Of a stretch of DNA of 64,000 nt, positions 35,175 through 42,933 are shown in pieces. The DNA comes from Mesorhizobium sp. AR02 (lineage in GTDB: Bacteria; Pseudomonadota; Alphaproteobacteria; Rhizobiales; Rhizobiaceae), in contig NZ_CP080531.1 of assembly GCF_024746835.1 (NCBI RefSeq), forward strand, positions 744,001 to 808,000, in the 5' to 3' direction. A program made the translations under genes and the position numbers. A model generated the notes under the pieces. That model did no database searches, was not told the origin of the DNA, and saw only the letters and a program-made list of their open reading frames with translations. Every line of letters begins with the position of its first letter. The stretch's first letter is position 1.

Positions 35175-36050
35175 TCATTGCGAGTGGCCATCCTGCCGGA
35201 ACAGCACCTTTTCCAGGGCCTTCATGACCTGATCGGTGATGAGGCCGAGCACGCCCAAAAGCAGGATGTAGCCGATGATGGTGTTGGTCTGGAAATAGCG
35301 CTGCGACACGGTGATGCGATAGCCGAGGCCAGATGTCGCCGCGACAAGCTCGGCCAGCACCAGCCAGGTCCATGCCCAGCCGAGGCTGATGCGCAGCGTG
35401 TCCCAGATGCCCGGCAAGGCGCTGGGCACGACGATGCGCGTCAAGATCTTGCGGTCCGGCAGGCCGAGCGTGCGGCCGAGGCCGATGAAATCGGTGGGAA
35501 CCCGTTTCACGTTGTCCATGATCATCAGCACCTGCTGGAAGAAGGTGCCGATGAAGATGATCAGGAATTTCTGCGTGTCACCGGTACCGGCCCACAGGAT
35601 GGAGAGCGGCACGAAAGCGACGACCGGCATGTAGCGGATGAAATCGACCAGCGGCTCGATACCAGCCTCCCATGAGCGGAAACTGCCGATCAGCACGCCG
35701 ATCGGGATCGACAAAGCCGAGGCGATGAGGAAGCCGATGGAAATGCGATACGCCGAGGCGCTGAGGTCCACCCACAACGTGCCGTCCGTGGCGAGCTTGG
35801 CGATCTGGGTCGCGACGCTGCCGGGCGACGGCAGGAAGATGGGTTTTACCCATTCCAGCCCGGTCGCCGCCCACCAGGCAAGGCCAAGCCCGACAAAGAC
35901 CGCCACCGCGATCATCAGGAAACGCGACCTGGCGATGGGCACGCCGATCCCGGAGGATCGGCGGCGCCTCGCCTGTTTCGTGACCGGCCCTGATGAGGGA
36001 AGAGCCAGACCCGTTTTCGCGGGGGGCTTTGCGGACATCTGCGCTACCAC
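35175..36050 (-). CDS. ABC transporter permease, nitrate/sulfonate/taurine class
   Basis: A 291-residue SsuC/TauC-type permease. A 40-residue Arg/Pro-rich cytoplasmic N-terminus is followed by six hydrophobic helices. The ATPase-docking loop contains TDFIGLGRTLGLPDRKILTRIVVPSALPG. It forms a homodimeric channel with the ATPase downstream and the binding protein upstream (16-base gap). Transporters of this class carry sulfonates, nitrate, pyrimidine precursors or aromatic acids. Confidence 0.85.
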   Translation of the reverse strand: MVAQMSAKPPAKTGLALPSSGPVTKQARRRRSSGIGVPIARSRFLMIAVAVFVGLGLAWWAATGLEWVKPIFLPSPGSVATQIAKLATDGTLWVDLSASAYRISIGFLIASALSIPIGVLIGSFRSWEAGIEPLVDFIRYMPVVAFVPLSILWAGTGDTQKFLIIFIGTFFQQVLMIMDNVKRVPTDFIGLGRTLGLPDRKILTRIVVPSALPGIWDTLRISLGWAWTWLVLAELVAATSGLGYRITVSQRYFQTNTIIGYILLLGVLGLITDQVMKALEKVLFRQDGHSQ

Positions 36051-36066
36051 CGCGATCCGGCCTTGG

Positions 36067-37077
36067 TCATTGCGCCGCCTTGACGAAGGACGGGTCGATC
36101 ATCTGCTCCGGCGTCACATCGGCCTGCAGCAGCTTGGCGTTCTTGGCGGCCGCTTCGACATCGGCGAAGGTCTTGGTGGTGAAATCGCCGGTGAGCACCG
36201 TCTTGTTTTCGGCGAGCGAGTAGTAGCGCACGCCGTCGAAGGCGGTGTTGAGGTCCTTGACGTCGGAACCGACCGCCTTGGCGATGATGGCGCGGCCACC
36301 GGGCGTGTCGGCATTATAGTCCTTGAGTGCGGCGTCCCAGCTCTTGATCATGGCCAACACCTGGCCGGGTCGCGACTTGATCACCTCGTCGCGCACCACC
36401 AGCACGTCGCTGATCAGGCCGGGATCCTCGCCGGCGGTGAACAGCAGCTTGACGTCCTTGTTCTGCGCCATGGCGACGGTGAGGTATGGTTCGTAAGTGA
36501 CCGCGACCGGCACCTGACCCGCGATCAGCGCGCCGCCGGCGTCGGACGCCGGCATCGGAACAGCTTTCACATCGTCGATCGACATGCCGTTCTTGGCGAG
36601 CGCGTATTTGAGCAGGATGTCGCTCGTCGTGCCTTCCTCGAAGGCGACCTGCTTGCCCTTGAGGTCCTTGATGGAGGTGACGTCCTTGCCGGCGATGATG
36701 GCGTCGGCCGTCATGGAAACATCGAGCAGCAGCACGATCTTCACCGGCAGGCCGGCGGCAACCATGCCCATCGCCGTGTGGGTGGCGATGTTGGCGGCGT
36801 CGAGCTGGCCGCTGGCGAGCGCGGCGTTGATGTCTTTGTCCTCGGCGAAGTTGACGATCTGGACGTCCGACAGGCCGTTTGCCTTGAACAGGCCCTTGGC
36901 GTCGGCGACATGCCACTGGCCATAGCCGAGCCAGGGCTCGATGCCGATCTTGAACGATCCGGCCTCGGGCGTCGTGGGAATGGCCGCATCGGCCGCGTGG
37001 GCCGCCGGCGCGGCGGCGAGCCCGATGGCGGCGGCCATCATGAGCGCGCGAAATTGTCCTGCTAGGTTACGCATCAT
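36067..37077 (-). CDS. ABC transporter substrate-binding protein, NMT1/SsuA-like
   Basis: A 336-residue periplasmic protein with a signal peptide (MMRNLAGQFRALMMAAAIG, cleavage near AHA-AD). The mature part has the NMT1/SsuA pattern: IGIEPWLGYGQWHVADAKGLF, ALASGQLDAANIATHTAMGM, LKGKQVAFEEGTTSDILLKYAL and VPVAVTYEPYLT. Such proteins bind sulfonates, taurine or thiamine precursors. Its promoter region carries the GntR-type motif at 37241-37260 shared with two other promoters of this unit, so its substrate is probably the one degraded by the neighbouring dehydrogenases. Confidence 0.85.
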   Translation of the reverse strand: MMRNLAGQFRALMMAAAIGLAAAPAAHAADAAIPTTPEAGSFKIGIEPWLGYGQWHVADAKGLFKANGLSDVQIVNFAEDKDINAALASGQLDAANIATHTAMGMVAAGLPVKIVLLLDVSMTADAIIAGKDVTSIKDLKGKQVAFEEGTTSDILLKYALAKNGMSIDDVKAVPMPASDAGGALIAGQVPVAVTYEPYLTVAMAQNKDVKLLFTAGEDPGLISDVLVVRDEVIKSRPGQVLAMIKSWDAALKDYNADTPGGRAIIAKAVGSDVKDLNTAFDGVRYYSLAENKTVLTGDFTTKTFADVEAAAKNAKLLQADVTPEQMIDPSFVKAAQ

Positions 37078-37240
37078 CTAGTTCCCCTTGATGATCAGAC
37101 CGCTTTTTTACCCAGGCATCCGGTCTGGTGAGACTGTGGGGTTCTGCTCTCGCGGCACTGTGCCCCGGCGTCTTGCCCACCACTTCATGGTGAAGTGCAG
37201 GGATATTTCAGCGTCAGTGGAAGCGGATGTCAAGGCTAAA

Positions 37241-37260
37241 ATACATACATGCATATACAA
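37241..37260 (-). promoter_or_regulatory. Candidate GntR/HutC site 1, upstream of the binding-protein gene
   Basis: The minus strand reads TTGTATATGCATGTATGTAT, about 165 bases upstream of the binding-protein start. It matches the site at 42761-42780 at 16 of 20 positions and shares TGTATRTRCATGTA with the site at 38661-38680. The rest of the 246-base gap 37078-37323 shows no gene. Confidence 0.5.
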
Positions 37261-37323
37261 GTTAGAGTGACTCAATTTTTCATTGTGACCGAGTGCATTT
37301 GCCCGCCTCTCCGCGACACCAGT

Positions 37324-38613
37324 TCATGCTCTTTCAGGATCGATCCGGTCGAGGAAATCGCTTACCCGATCGGCCCCGGCATCGGGCTCGCTGCCGACCA
37401 TGACCGCGACTGAAAAGGCAATGAGGGAAGAGACCGGCGTGTGGCTGCGCGCGCCGGCGCGCAGGTTCATGACCAGGGTTGGCGACAGAAAGAGCCCTGA
37501 GCGCAGCACCGCCCGCCAGTCCACTGGCAGCATGCCGCGCCGTTTGAGCTCCAGCAGCAATGGCCGCCACAAGGCTGTCGCCTTGACTTCCAGCAGGTCG
37601 CGACGGACCGGGCTCAAGTCCCAGTCCGTGTCGACATGGAGCAGGTTTCCGTCCAGCCGCGCCTGGGCGCGAAACGCTTCCGTCGCGATGGCCGGATCGT
37701 AGAGCCAGAACGGATGGGCGAAGATGTTGTGGAACGTCGCCTTCACCTCCGCCAGCAGCGTCGGGATATGCGAACCGGCAAAGGCGGGATCGAAGAAGGA
37801 CAGTTCCGCCCTCCCCGCTTTCCCAGTGTACCAGACATTGGCGTTGTGGGCGTCGCCATGCGCGACCACGCCGCCGGCATCGGCAAGCCGGTCCGGCCGC
37901 AGGCGTGCTGAAGCCGCGTCGAAAAGCTCACCGATGCTGCTGACGTAAAGCCGGCCGTTGATGACGAATTTCAACCAGGAAAACTGATCCCAACCTAACT
38001 CCGCGCCGGGGAAGACAAACCGCTTGCCGACATAGAAATCGGCCAGCCGGCCGCCCGGCGAGGAGCGTGTCTCGGCGTCAATCAACCGCTCATAGAACAG
38101 CCGGTGGATCGGCTCCGCCGAGACCTCCGAGACGGTCACGGGATGCAGCGTCTCGAGATAGACCTCGAGCAGCCTGGTGGACAGGTCGCGCTCGGCAAGA
38201 ACCGCCTCGCGCCGCTTGCCGGCATCGTCCTCAGCATCCAGCGCGAACAGCACATCCGAAAATCTCGGATCCGTGCGCCGGCGATAGACAAGGATCTGCT
38301 CGCCGGGCTGGGCGGACATATGGACAGGCTGATCGACCGGCAGGCCGGCACGCGACAGGATCTCGGCCCGGTAGTACTCGCCGGTCATGCCCTCTTCGCG
38401 TTCTTCCTGATGGAATTTGAAGAAGTAGGCCTGGCCGTCGCTGTCGAAGAAGCCGTTCAACGAATTGAGGCTGTATTTGTCGACATTGATGCGGACGTTG
38501 CTGGGGGCCATTGCGAACAAGTCGCCCAGCAAGGCCGACAGCGCACGCTGCGCCTCGCCGACATCGTGCTGCGCGAGAACGCGGATCCGCGCCGTGCGGC
38601 TCGGTATCGTCAT
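37324..38613 (-). CDS. Phosphotransferase of the APH/choline-kinase fold
   Basis: A 429-residue cytoplasmic kinase-fold protein. The catalytic loop is VVAHGDAHNANVWY near residue 267, matching HGDxHxxN, and the metal-binding aspartate is in LSFFDPAFAG. An N-terminal lobe with KYSLNSLNGFF and AYFFKFHQEE may hold ATP. Relatives phosphorylate hydroxyls of small molecules. I chose ATG at 38613 (MTIPSRTARI); the frame runs to 38775 without a better start. It follows the GntR gene, with a shared operator-like motif in the gap. The substrate is unknown. Confidence 0.65.
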   Translation of the reverse strand: MTIPSRTARIRVLAQHDVGEAQRALSALLGDLFAMAPSNVRINVDKYSLNSLNGFFDSDGQAYFFKFHQEEREEGMTGEYYRAEILSRAGLPVDQPVHMSAQPGEQILVYRRRTDPRFSDVLFALDAEDDAGKRREAVLAERDLSTRLLEVYLETLHPVTVSEVSAEPIHRLFYERLIDAETRSSPGGRLADFYVGKRFVFPGAELGWDQFSWLKFVINGRLYVSSIGELFDAASARLRPDRLADAGGVVAHGDAHNANVWYTGKAGRAELSFFDPAFAGSHIPTLLAEVKATFHNIFAHPFWLYDPAIATEAFRAQARLDGNLLHVDTDWDLSPVRRDLLEVKATALWRPLLLELKRRGMLPVDWRAVLRSGLFLSPTLVMNLRAGARSHTPVSSLIAFSVAVMVGSEPDAGADRVSDFLDRIDPERA

Positions 38614-38660
38614 CGGTCGCCCCTTCTGGCCAGGCCGCCCACCGAGGGCGAGATCATCAT

Positions 38661-38680
38661 CAGTACATGTACATACATCT
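38661..38680 (-). promoter_or_regulatory. Candidate GntR/HutC site 2, upstream of the kinase gene
   Basis: The minus strand reads AGATGTATGTACATGTACTG and includes the perfect palindrome GTACATGTAC. It lies 48 bases upstream of the kinase ATG. TGTATGTACATGTA matches the site at 37241-37260 at 12 of 14 core positions. Confidence 0.45.
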
Positions 38681-38719
38681 ATGGAAAAACCTCTGCGAGC
38701 CGCCTTAGCCCTGTTGTCG

Positions 38720-39451
38720 TCAGTTGGTCTTGGAGGGGGAATAGCGGCTGCCGAGCGAGTAGCGGCTGCCGACATAGGTCAGCTTGCTGATCGTGGCGAC
38801 GATCGCGCCCGTCCATGTGCGACGGTGCAGAAACAGGCAGCAGCTGCCGACATCGATGTTCAGATGCCGCGCCGTCTCGGCGTCGGCCGGGATCGCGGAG
38901 ATGATGTGCTCGACCTCGGTCACCGGGGTCTTCTGCATGAGGTAGTCGTAGGTCGCCGTCTTCGAAAAATCCTGCTTGTCGTAGTCGGGGATCAGGCTCG
39001 GATTGACGAAGCGCTCTTCCAATTGCACCGGCAGGTCGTTCTCGAAATTGACGACGACGGAGTGATAGATCGAGACACGCTTCGGAAACTCGAAGGACAA
39101 AGCGAGTTCCTTGGTCGGCGTGATGGTTTCGAGGACGAGCACTTCGGAGCGATGCCGGTTGCCGCGCTCGACGATCTCGGCCGCGATATTGTTGATCTCG
39201 ATCAGCGTCGATTGCGGCCTGGGCGGCGCGATGAACGTGCCCACACCTTGCAGCCGGATCAGGAATCCCGCCGAGGTCAGTTCCCGCAAGGCCCGGTGAA
39301 CCGTCATGCGTGAGACACCCAGCGAGACCACCAGCTCATTCTCGGACGGCAGCTTGCGATCCTTGCCCCACCGGCCCGTTCCGATGTTGGTCAGGATGTA
39401 GTCCTTCACCTTCTCGTAGAGGGGGCTCGCCGTATCGGGCAAATCGATCAT
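38720..39451 (-). CDS. GntR/HutC-family transcriptional regulator (UTRA domain)
   Basis: A 243-residue regulator. The winged helix lies at residues 10-75 (KLPSENELVVSLGVSRMTVHRALRELTSAGFL) and is followed by a UTRA ligand domain (residues about 85-235, with HSVVVNFENDLPVQLEERFVNP and LFLHRRTW). The C-terminus has a short tandem SRYSLGSRYSP. HutC-type proteins are usually repressors released by a pathway metabolite. The gene sits inside the dehydrogenase-kinase-importer cluster. Three promoter regions of that cluster share a motif, so it is the likely local regulator. Confidence 0.85.
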   Translation of the reverse strand: MIDLPDTASPLYEKVKDYILTNIGTGRWGKDRKLPSENELVVSLGVSRMTVHRALRELTSAGFLIRLQGVGTFIAPPRPQSTLIEINNIAAEIVERGNRHRSEVLVLETITPTKELALSFEFPKRVSIYHSVVVNFENDLPVQLEERFVNPSLIPDYDKQDFSKTATYDYLMQKTPVTEVEHIISAIPADAETARHLNIDVGSCCLFLHRRTWTGAIVATISKLTYVGSRYSLGSRYSPSKTN

Positions 39452-39482
39452 TTCAAAATCCTTTCCGGCAATTTATCGGAAA

Positions 39483-40508
39483 TCACGCCGGCTCAACAGG
39501 TTGCCGCATGCGGATGATTGTTTTCAAGCCGTCGCTTTGCCCCGCCAACAGCCGCTCATAGGCGGCGGGAACCTCATCCAGGCCGATCTCGCGATCGATC
39601 AGGGCGAGCAGCGGCCCGCTCAATTCACCCAGCATCCCGACGGCATCGGGCAGTTCATCGGCGAAGGCATGGCATCCCAGCAATGCGATCTCGCGTTCGA
39701 CCAGGAGATTGGGGTCGATGTCGAGACGGCCGTGGAAGATGCCGACCATCGCCACCGCGCTGCCGGAATCGAGAACGCCGAGCAACTGAGTGAATGCGGC
39801 GATGCTGCCGGTCGCCTCGACGGCTGCCAGCAACGGGGCATTGGTGGTCGCGGCGGCAATGGTATCGCGGTCGAGGTCGACGATTGTTGCGCCGGTCACC
39901 CGCGCCACGCGGGCAGAGCGCGCCTGGTTACGGTCGGCGACAAGCACGGTGCCGGCGAAGCTTCGCGACAGCAGCAGCGCGGCAAGACCGCCGATCGGCC
40001 CGCAGCCGACGACAAGCACGGAGCCTGCCGTCTTCGGCAGCCGGCGCACCGCGTGCAACGCCACCGCGAGCGGCTCGGCCATGGCAGCGACCCGCTCATC
40101 CAGCGCCGGATCGACGACATGCAGCAGGCGCGCGGGCAACACCGCCTGTTCGGCGAAGCCGCCGTCGCAGACTTCGCCGACGAAGCCTAGCGAAGCGCAG
40201 AGATGGCGCCTGCCGGCACGGCACTGCGCGCAGTCCCCGCACCAGAAACGGGAATCGGCAACCACCCTGTCGCCGACGGCGACTGTGTCGACGCCCTCGC
40301 CGAGCGCGATCACCGTGCCGGTCAGTTCGTGGCCGGCCGTCGAAGGCGACCGGCTTATCCATTGGCCGGTGCGGAAATTGTGCAGGTCCGAACCGCAAAT
40401 GCCGGCGGCATCGACCCTGAGCTTCACCCAGCCCGCATCCGGCACGCCCGGCGAAGCGATATCCTCCACGCGCAGATCACCGGGTCCATAAAGCCGTGCC
40501 GCCTTCAT
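39483..40508 (-). CDS. Zinc-dependent alcohol dehydrogenase (MDR; HpsP-like position)
   Basis: A 341-residue zinc MDR dehydrogenase. The catalytic zinc site is AAGICGSDLHNFRTG with GHELTGTV, and the structural zinc cysteines lie in CGDCAQCRAGRRHLC. The cofactor motif is VLVVGCGPIGGLAALLL. It should oxidize a secondary or primary alcohol with NAD(P)+. It is encoded 15 bases after the HisD-like gene. In dihydroxypropanesulfonate clusters a zinc dehydrogenase accompanies a HisD-like enzyme and an SDR, the same trio as here. Confidence 0.8.
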   Translation of the reverse strand: MKAARLYGPGDLRVEDIASPGVPDAGWVKLRVDAAGICGSDLHNFRTGQWISRSPSTAGHELTGTVIALGEGVDTVAVGDRVVADSRFWCGDCAQCRAGRRHLCASLGFVGEVCDGGFAEQAVLPARLLHVVDPALDERVAAMAEPLAVALHAVRRLPKTAGSVLVVGCGPIGGLAALLLSRSFAGTVLVADRNQARSARVARVTGATIVDLDRDTIAAATTNAPLLAAVEATGSIAAFTQLLGVLDSGSAVAMVGIFHGRLDIDPNLLVEREIALLGCHAFADELPDAVGMLGELSGPLLALIDREIGLDEVPAAYERLLAGQSDGLKTIIRMRQPVEPA

Positions 40509-40523
40509 CGCGATCGTCTCCGC

Positions 40524-41846
40524 TCAGCCGGCGAGGTAGCGGTCGCGGATCTCCGAGACCGCGTTTTCATGCGAGCTGAAGCCCTCGTAACGGGCGAGCC
40601 TGCGGGCATGCTTCGCCAGTTCCGGATAGGCGGCCGAGGTGACATAGCCGACCGATGAGCGCTTGACGAAATCCGTCACCGAGAGCGGCCCATAGGTCCG
40701 CGCCCAGCGGCTGGTCGGCAGCACCGCATTGGGCCCAAGGACGAAGTTGGCAAGCGTCACCGGCGTATGCGGGCCCATGAGGATTTCGGCCGCCTCGGTG
40801 ATGTGCCCGAGATGCGCGAATGGCTCCTTCGACAGGATCTCGAGATGTTCGGGCGCATAGTCGTTGATGAAGCGGTAGCTGTCTTCCAGTGATACGGTCA
40901 GCACGATGCCACCGCGTTTTCCCGTCAGCACCGCGCGCGAGAACTCCACACGCTGTTCGGTCATCCGCGACCAGTGTTCGGGAAGTGCCGCGAGTGCTGC
41001 TTCGGCAACCTTGCGGCTGTGCGTCACGAGATAGGCCGAGGAATCCGGCCCGTGCTCGGCCTCGATCAACAGGTCGAGTGCGGCAAGGCCGCCGTCGACA
41101 CTGTCATCGGCAAAGATGATGGCTTCGGACGGACCGGCCGGGAGACCGGTGTTGATGATCGACGACAGCACACTTTTGGCCGCCACCACCCAGGGGCTGC
41201 CTGGGCCGACGATCTTGAGCGCAGGCTTCACCGTCTCGGTGCCGTAGGCGACGGCGGCGACGGCCTGGGCGCCGCCGCATTTGTAGACGGTGTGCACGCC
41301 GGCGAGGCGGGCGGCGACGAGCGTTGCCGCATCCACCGAACCGTCCGCTGTCGGCGGCGTCACGATGGCGATCTGCGGCACGCCGGCAATGACGGCCGGA
41401 ACCGAGGTCATCATCGTCACCGATGGAAAGGCACCCTTGCCGCGCGGCACGTAAAGCGCGACGGAGGCGATCGGCGTGTACCGGTCGCCGGCATAGGCGC
41501 CCGGCCGGACTTCCTTGAGCCACATCGTTTCCGGCTTCTGCTCTTCATGGAAACGCCTGATGTTGTCGATGCCGAAGCCGATGCTCTCCACGACATCCTT
41601 TTCGACCTTGTCGAAGGCCGCGTCGAACTCGGCTTCCGAAACCTTCAGCCCGCCCCCAGCCACATTGGCCTTGTCGAGTTCCCTGGCGAAGCGGATCAGC
41701 GCGGCGTCGCCCTCGTCCTTGACGGCCTGGATGATCGGGCGGACCTTTTCGACAAAGACCGACAGATCGCTCTCGGCGCGTTTCAGCAAGCCGGCCCGCT
41801 GGGTGGCGTCGAGCGATGACAGATCGTGGAAGCTGATGTCGGACAT
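40524..41846 (-). CDS. Histidinol dehydrogenase-family enzyme, HpsN (sulfopropanediol 3-dehydrogenase)-like
   Basis: A 440-residue HisD-family protein with the catalytic Glu-His pair in NDYAPEHLEIL, GPSEAIIFADD in the central region and the C-terminal metal histidine in SSHENAV. The first zinc-ligand segment reads LLIEAEHGPDSS, with glutamate where HisD normally has glutamine (SQAEH). It lies outside any histidine operon, beside an SDR and a zinc dehydrogenase. These points fit a catabolic HpsN-type enzyme oxidizing a terminal alcohol to an acid. The start is ATG at 41846 with AGAGGAA upstream. Confidence 0.75.
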   Translation of the reverse strand: MSDISFHDLSSLDATQRAGLLKRAESDLSVFVEKVRPIIQAVKDEGDAALIRFARELDKANVAGGGLKVSEAEFDAAFDKVEKDVVESIGFGIDNIRRFHEEQKPETMWLKEVRPGAYAGDRYTPIASVALYVPRGKGAFPSVTMMTSVPAVIAGVPQIAIVTPPTADGSVDAATLVAARLAGVHTVYKCGGAQAVAAVAYGTETVKPALKIVGPGSPWVVAAKSVLSSIINTGLPAGPSEAIIFADDSVDGGLAALDLLIEAEHGPDSSAYLVTHSRKVAEAALAALPEHWSRMTEQRVEFSRAVLTGKRGGIVLTVSLEDSYRFINDYAPEHLEILSKEPFAHLGHITEAAEILMGPHTPVTLANFVLGPNAVLPTSRWARTYGPLSVTDFVKRSSVGYVTSAAYPELAKHARRLARYEGFSSHENAVSEIRDRYLAG

Positions 41847-41928
41847 GGATATTCCTCTTTGTTGGAACGCGACGTGCCGGCCGGTCACATTGCGCAAGAC
41901 GTTGATTTCGAACCTGTGGCGAGCTGCC

Positions 41929-42702
41929 TCAAATCGATGCCAGGAACCCGCCATCCACCGGAATGGACTGGCCGGTTATGTAGGCCGCCGCATCCGAGGC
42001 AAGGAACACGGCGACGCCGTGCAGGTCGCCGAGATCGCCGAAACGGTGCTGCGGGATCTTGGCCAGCATCGACTGCTGCCATGCCTCGTTGCTGTAGAAC
42101 ACATCCGTCATCGCCGTCCTGAAGTAGCCCGGAGCGATGGCGTTGACCCTGATGCCGAGATCCGCCCACTCCGCGGCGAGCGCACGCGTCATGCCGAGCA
42201 GGCCCGACTTCGATGAGCCATAGGGCACCGCGGTCGGAATGCCGACTTCGGAAGTCAGCGAGCAGAGATTGATGATGGCGCCGGAGCGGCCGGCGTCGCG
42301 CATCTGCCGCGCCGCGGCCTGGGCGCAGAAGAACGCGCCCTTGAGGTTGGTATCGACGATCCGGTCCCACAGCGCTTCGTCGACATCGAGCGAAGGCCGG
42401 ACCTCTTCCATCCCGGCATTGTTGACGAGGATGTCGAGACCGCCAAGCAGGCTCGCGGCTTCGGCGGTGGCCGCATGGCAGCGGCCGACATCGGTGACAT
42501 CAAGGGCAACGGCATGCGCCACCCCGCCGGCCGCACGGATGGCCGCTATCGTCTCATCGAGGGAGGCCAGGCTGCGCGCGGTGATCGCGACGTCGGCGCC
42601 GGCGGCGCTCAGCGCCTCGGCGATGCTGCGCCCGATGCCGCGGCTGGCGCCGGTGATGAGCGCCTTCCTGCCGGCGAGATCGAAGAGAGAAGCATTGCGC
42701 AT
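41929..42702 (-). CDS. Short-chain dehydrogenase/reductase (HpsO-like position)
   Basis: A 257-residue classical SDR. The cofactor motif is ITGASRGIGRSIAEAL at residues 16-31, with NNAG at 91-94 and the catalytic serine in NLCSLTSE. The YxxxK reads YGSSK, and the C-terminal region is YITGQSIPVDGGF. It should interconvert an alcohol and a ketone with NAD(P). It is the first gene of the leftward dehydrogenase set, with the GntR-type motif 59 bases upstream. The 81-base gap to the HisD-like gene has no feature I recognise. Confidence 0.8.
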   Translation of the reverse strand: MRNASLFDLAGRKALITGASRGIGRSIAEALSAAGADVAITARSLASLDETIAAIRAAGGVAHAVALDVTDVGRCHAATAEAASLLGGLDILVNNAGMEEVRPSLDVDEALWDRIVDTNLKGAFFCAQAAARQMRDAGRSGAIINLCSLTSEVGIPTAVPYGSSKSGLLGMTRALAAEWADLGIRVNAIAPGYFRTAMTDVFYSNEAWQQSMLAKIPQHRFGDLGDLHGVAVFLASDAAAYITGQSIPVDGGFLASI

Positions 42703-42760
42703 GTGATCCTCCTTGCCGGTGTCGGTTCCTGCTTCAATACCGAGACTATCAGATCAGGTT

Positions 42761-42780
42761 ACATATACAAGCATATACAA
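42761..42780 (-). promoter_or_regulatory. Candidate GntR/HutC site 3, SDR/HisC divergent promoter
   Basis: ACATATACAAGCATATACAA on the plus strand contains CATATACAA twice in direct repeat. The minus strand reads TTGTATATGCTTGTATATGT, matching site 1 (37241-37260) at 16 of 20 positions. It lies between the SDR gene (starts 42702) and the aminotransferase gene (starts 42934) and could control both. Confidence 0.5.
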
Positions 42781-42933
42781 ACCGTTTCGGCTACGCTACT
42801 CCTGACAAAAATTCGCCGCACCAGCGCGCCCGTCGGTGACATGGCTTGCCCCGGGGACGATGCAGCGAAACCCAGTGTTTGAGAACCCGGCCGAAGGCGG
42901 AAGTCGCTCGGCCAACCGCAGAGGAGCCCGCTC

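Noticed and set aside
39452..39482. TTTCCG...CGGAAA inverted repeat just upstream of the GntR/HutC gene.
   Set aside because: Six-base arms with a 9-base centre in a 31-base gap are too weak to call an operator or terminator, and they do not match the shared GntR motif.
40974..41819. A long plus-strand frame opposite the HisD-like gene, and similar long antisense frames throughout.
   Set aside because: High-GC codon bias opens the antisense frames; their composition is low in hydrophobic order and shows no motifs.
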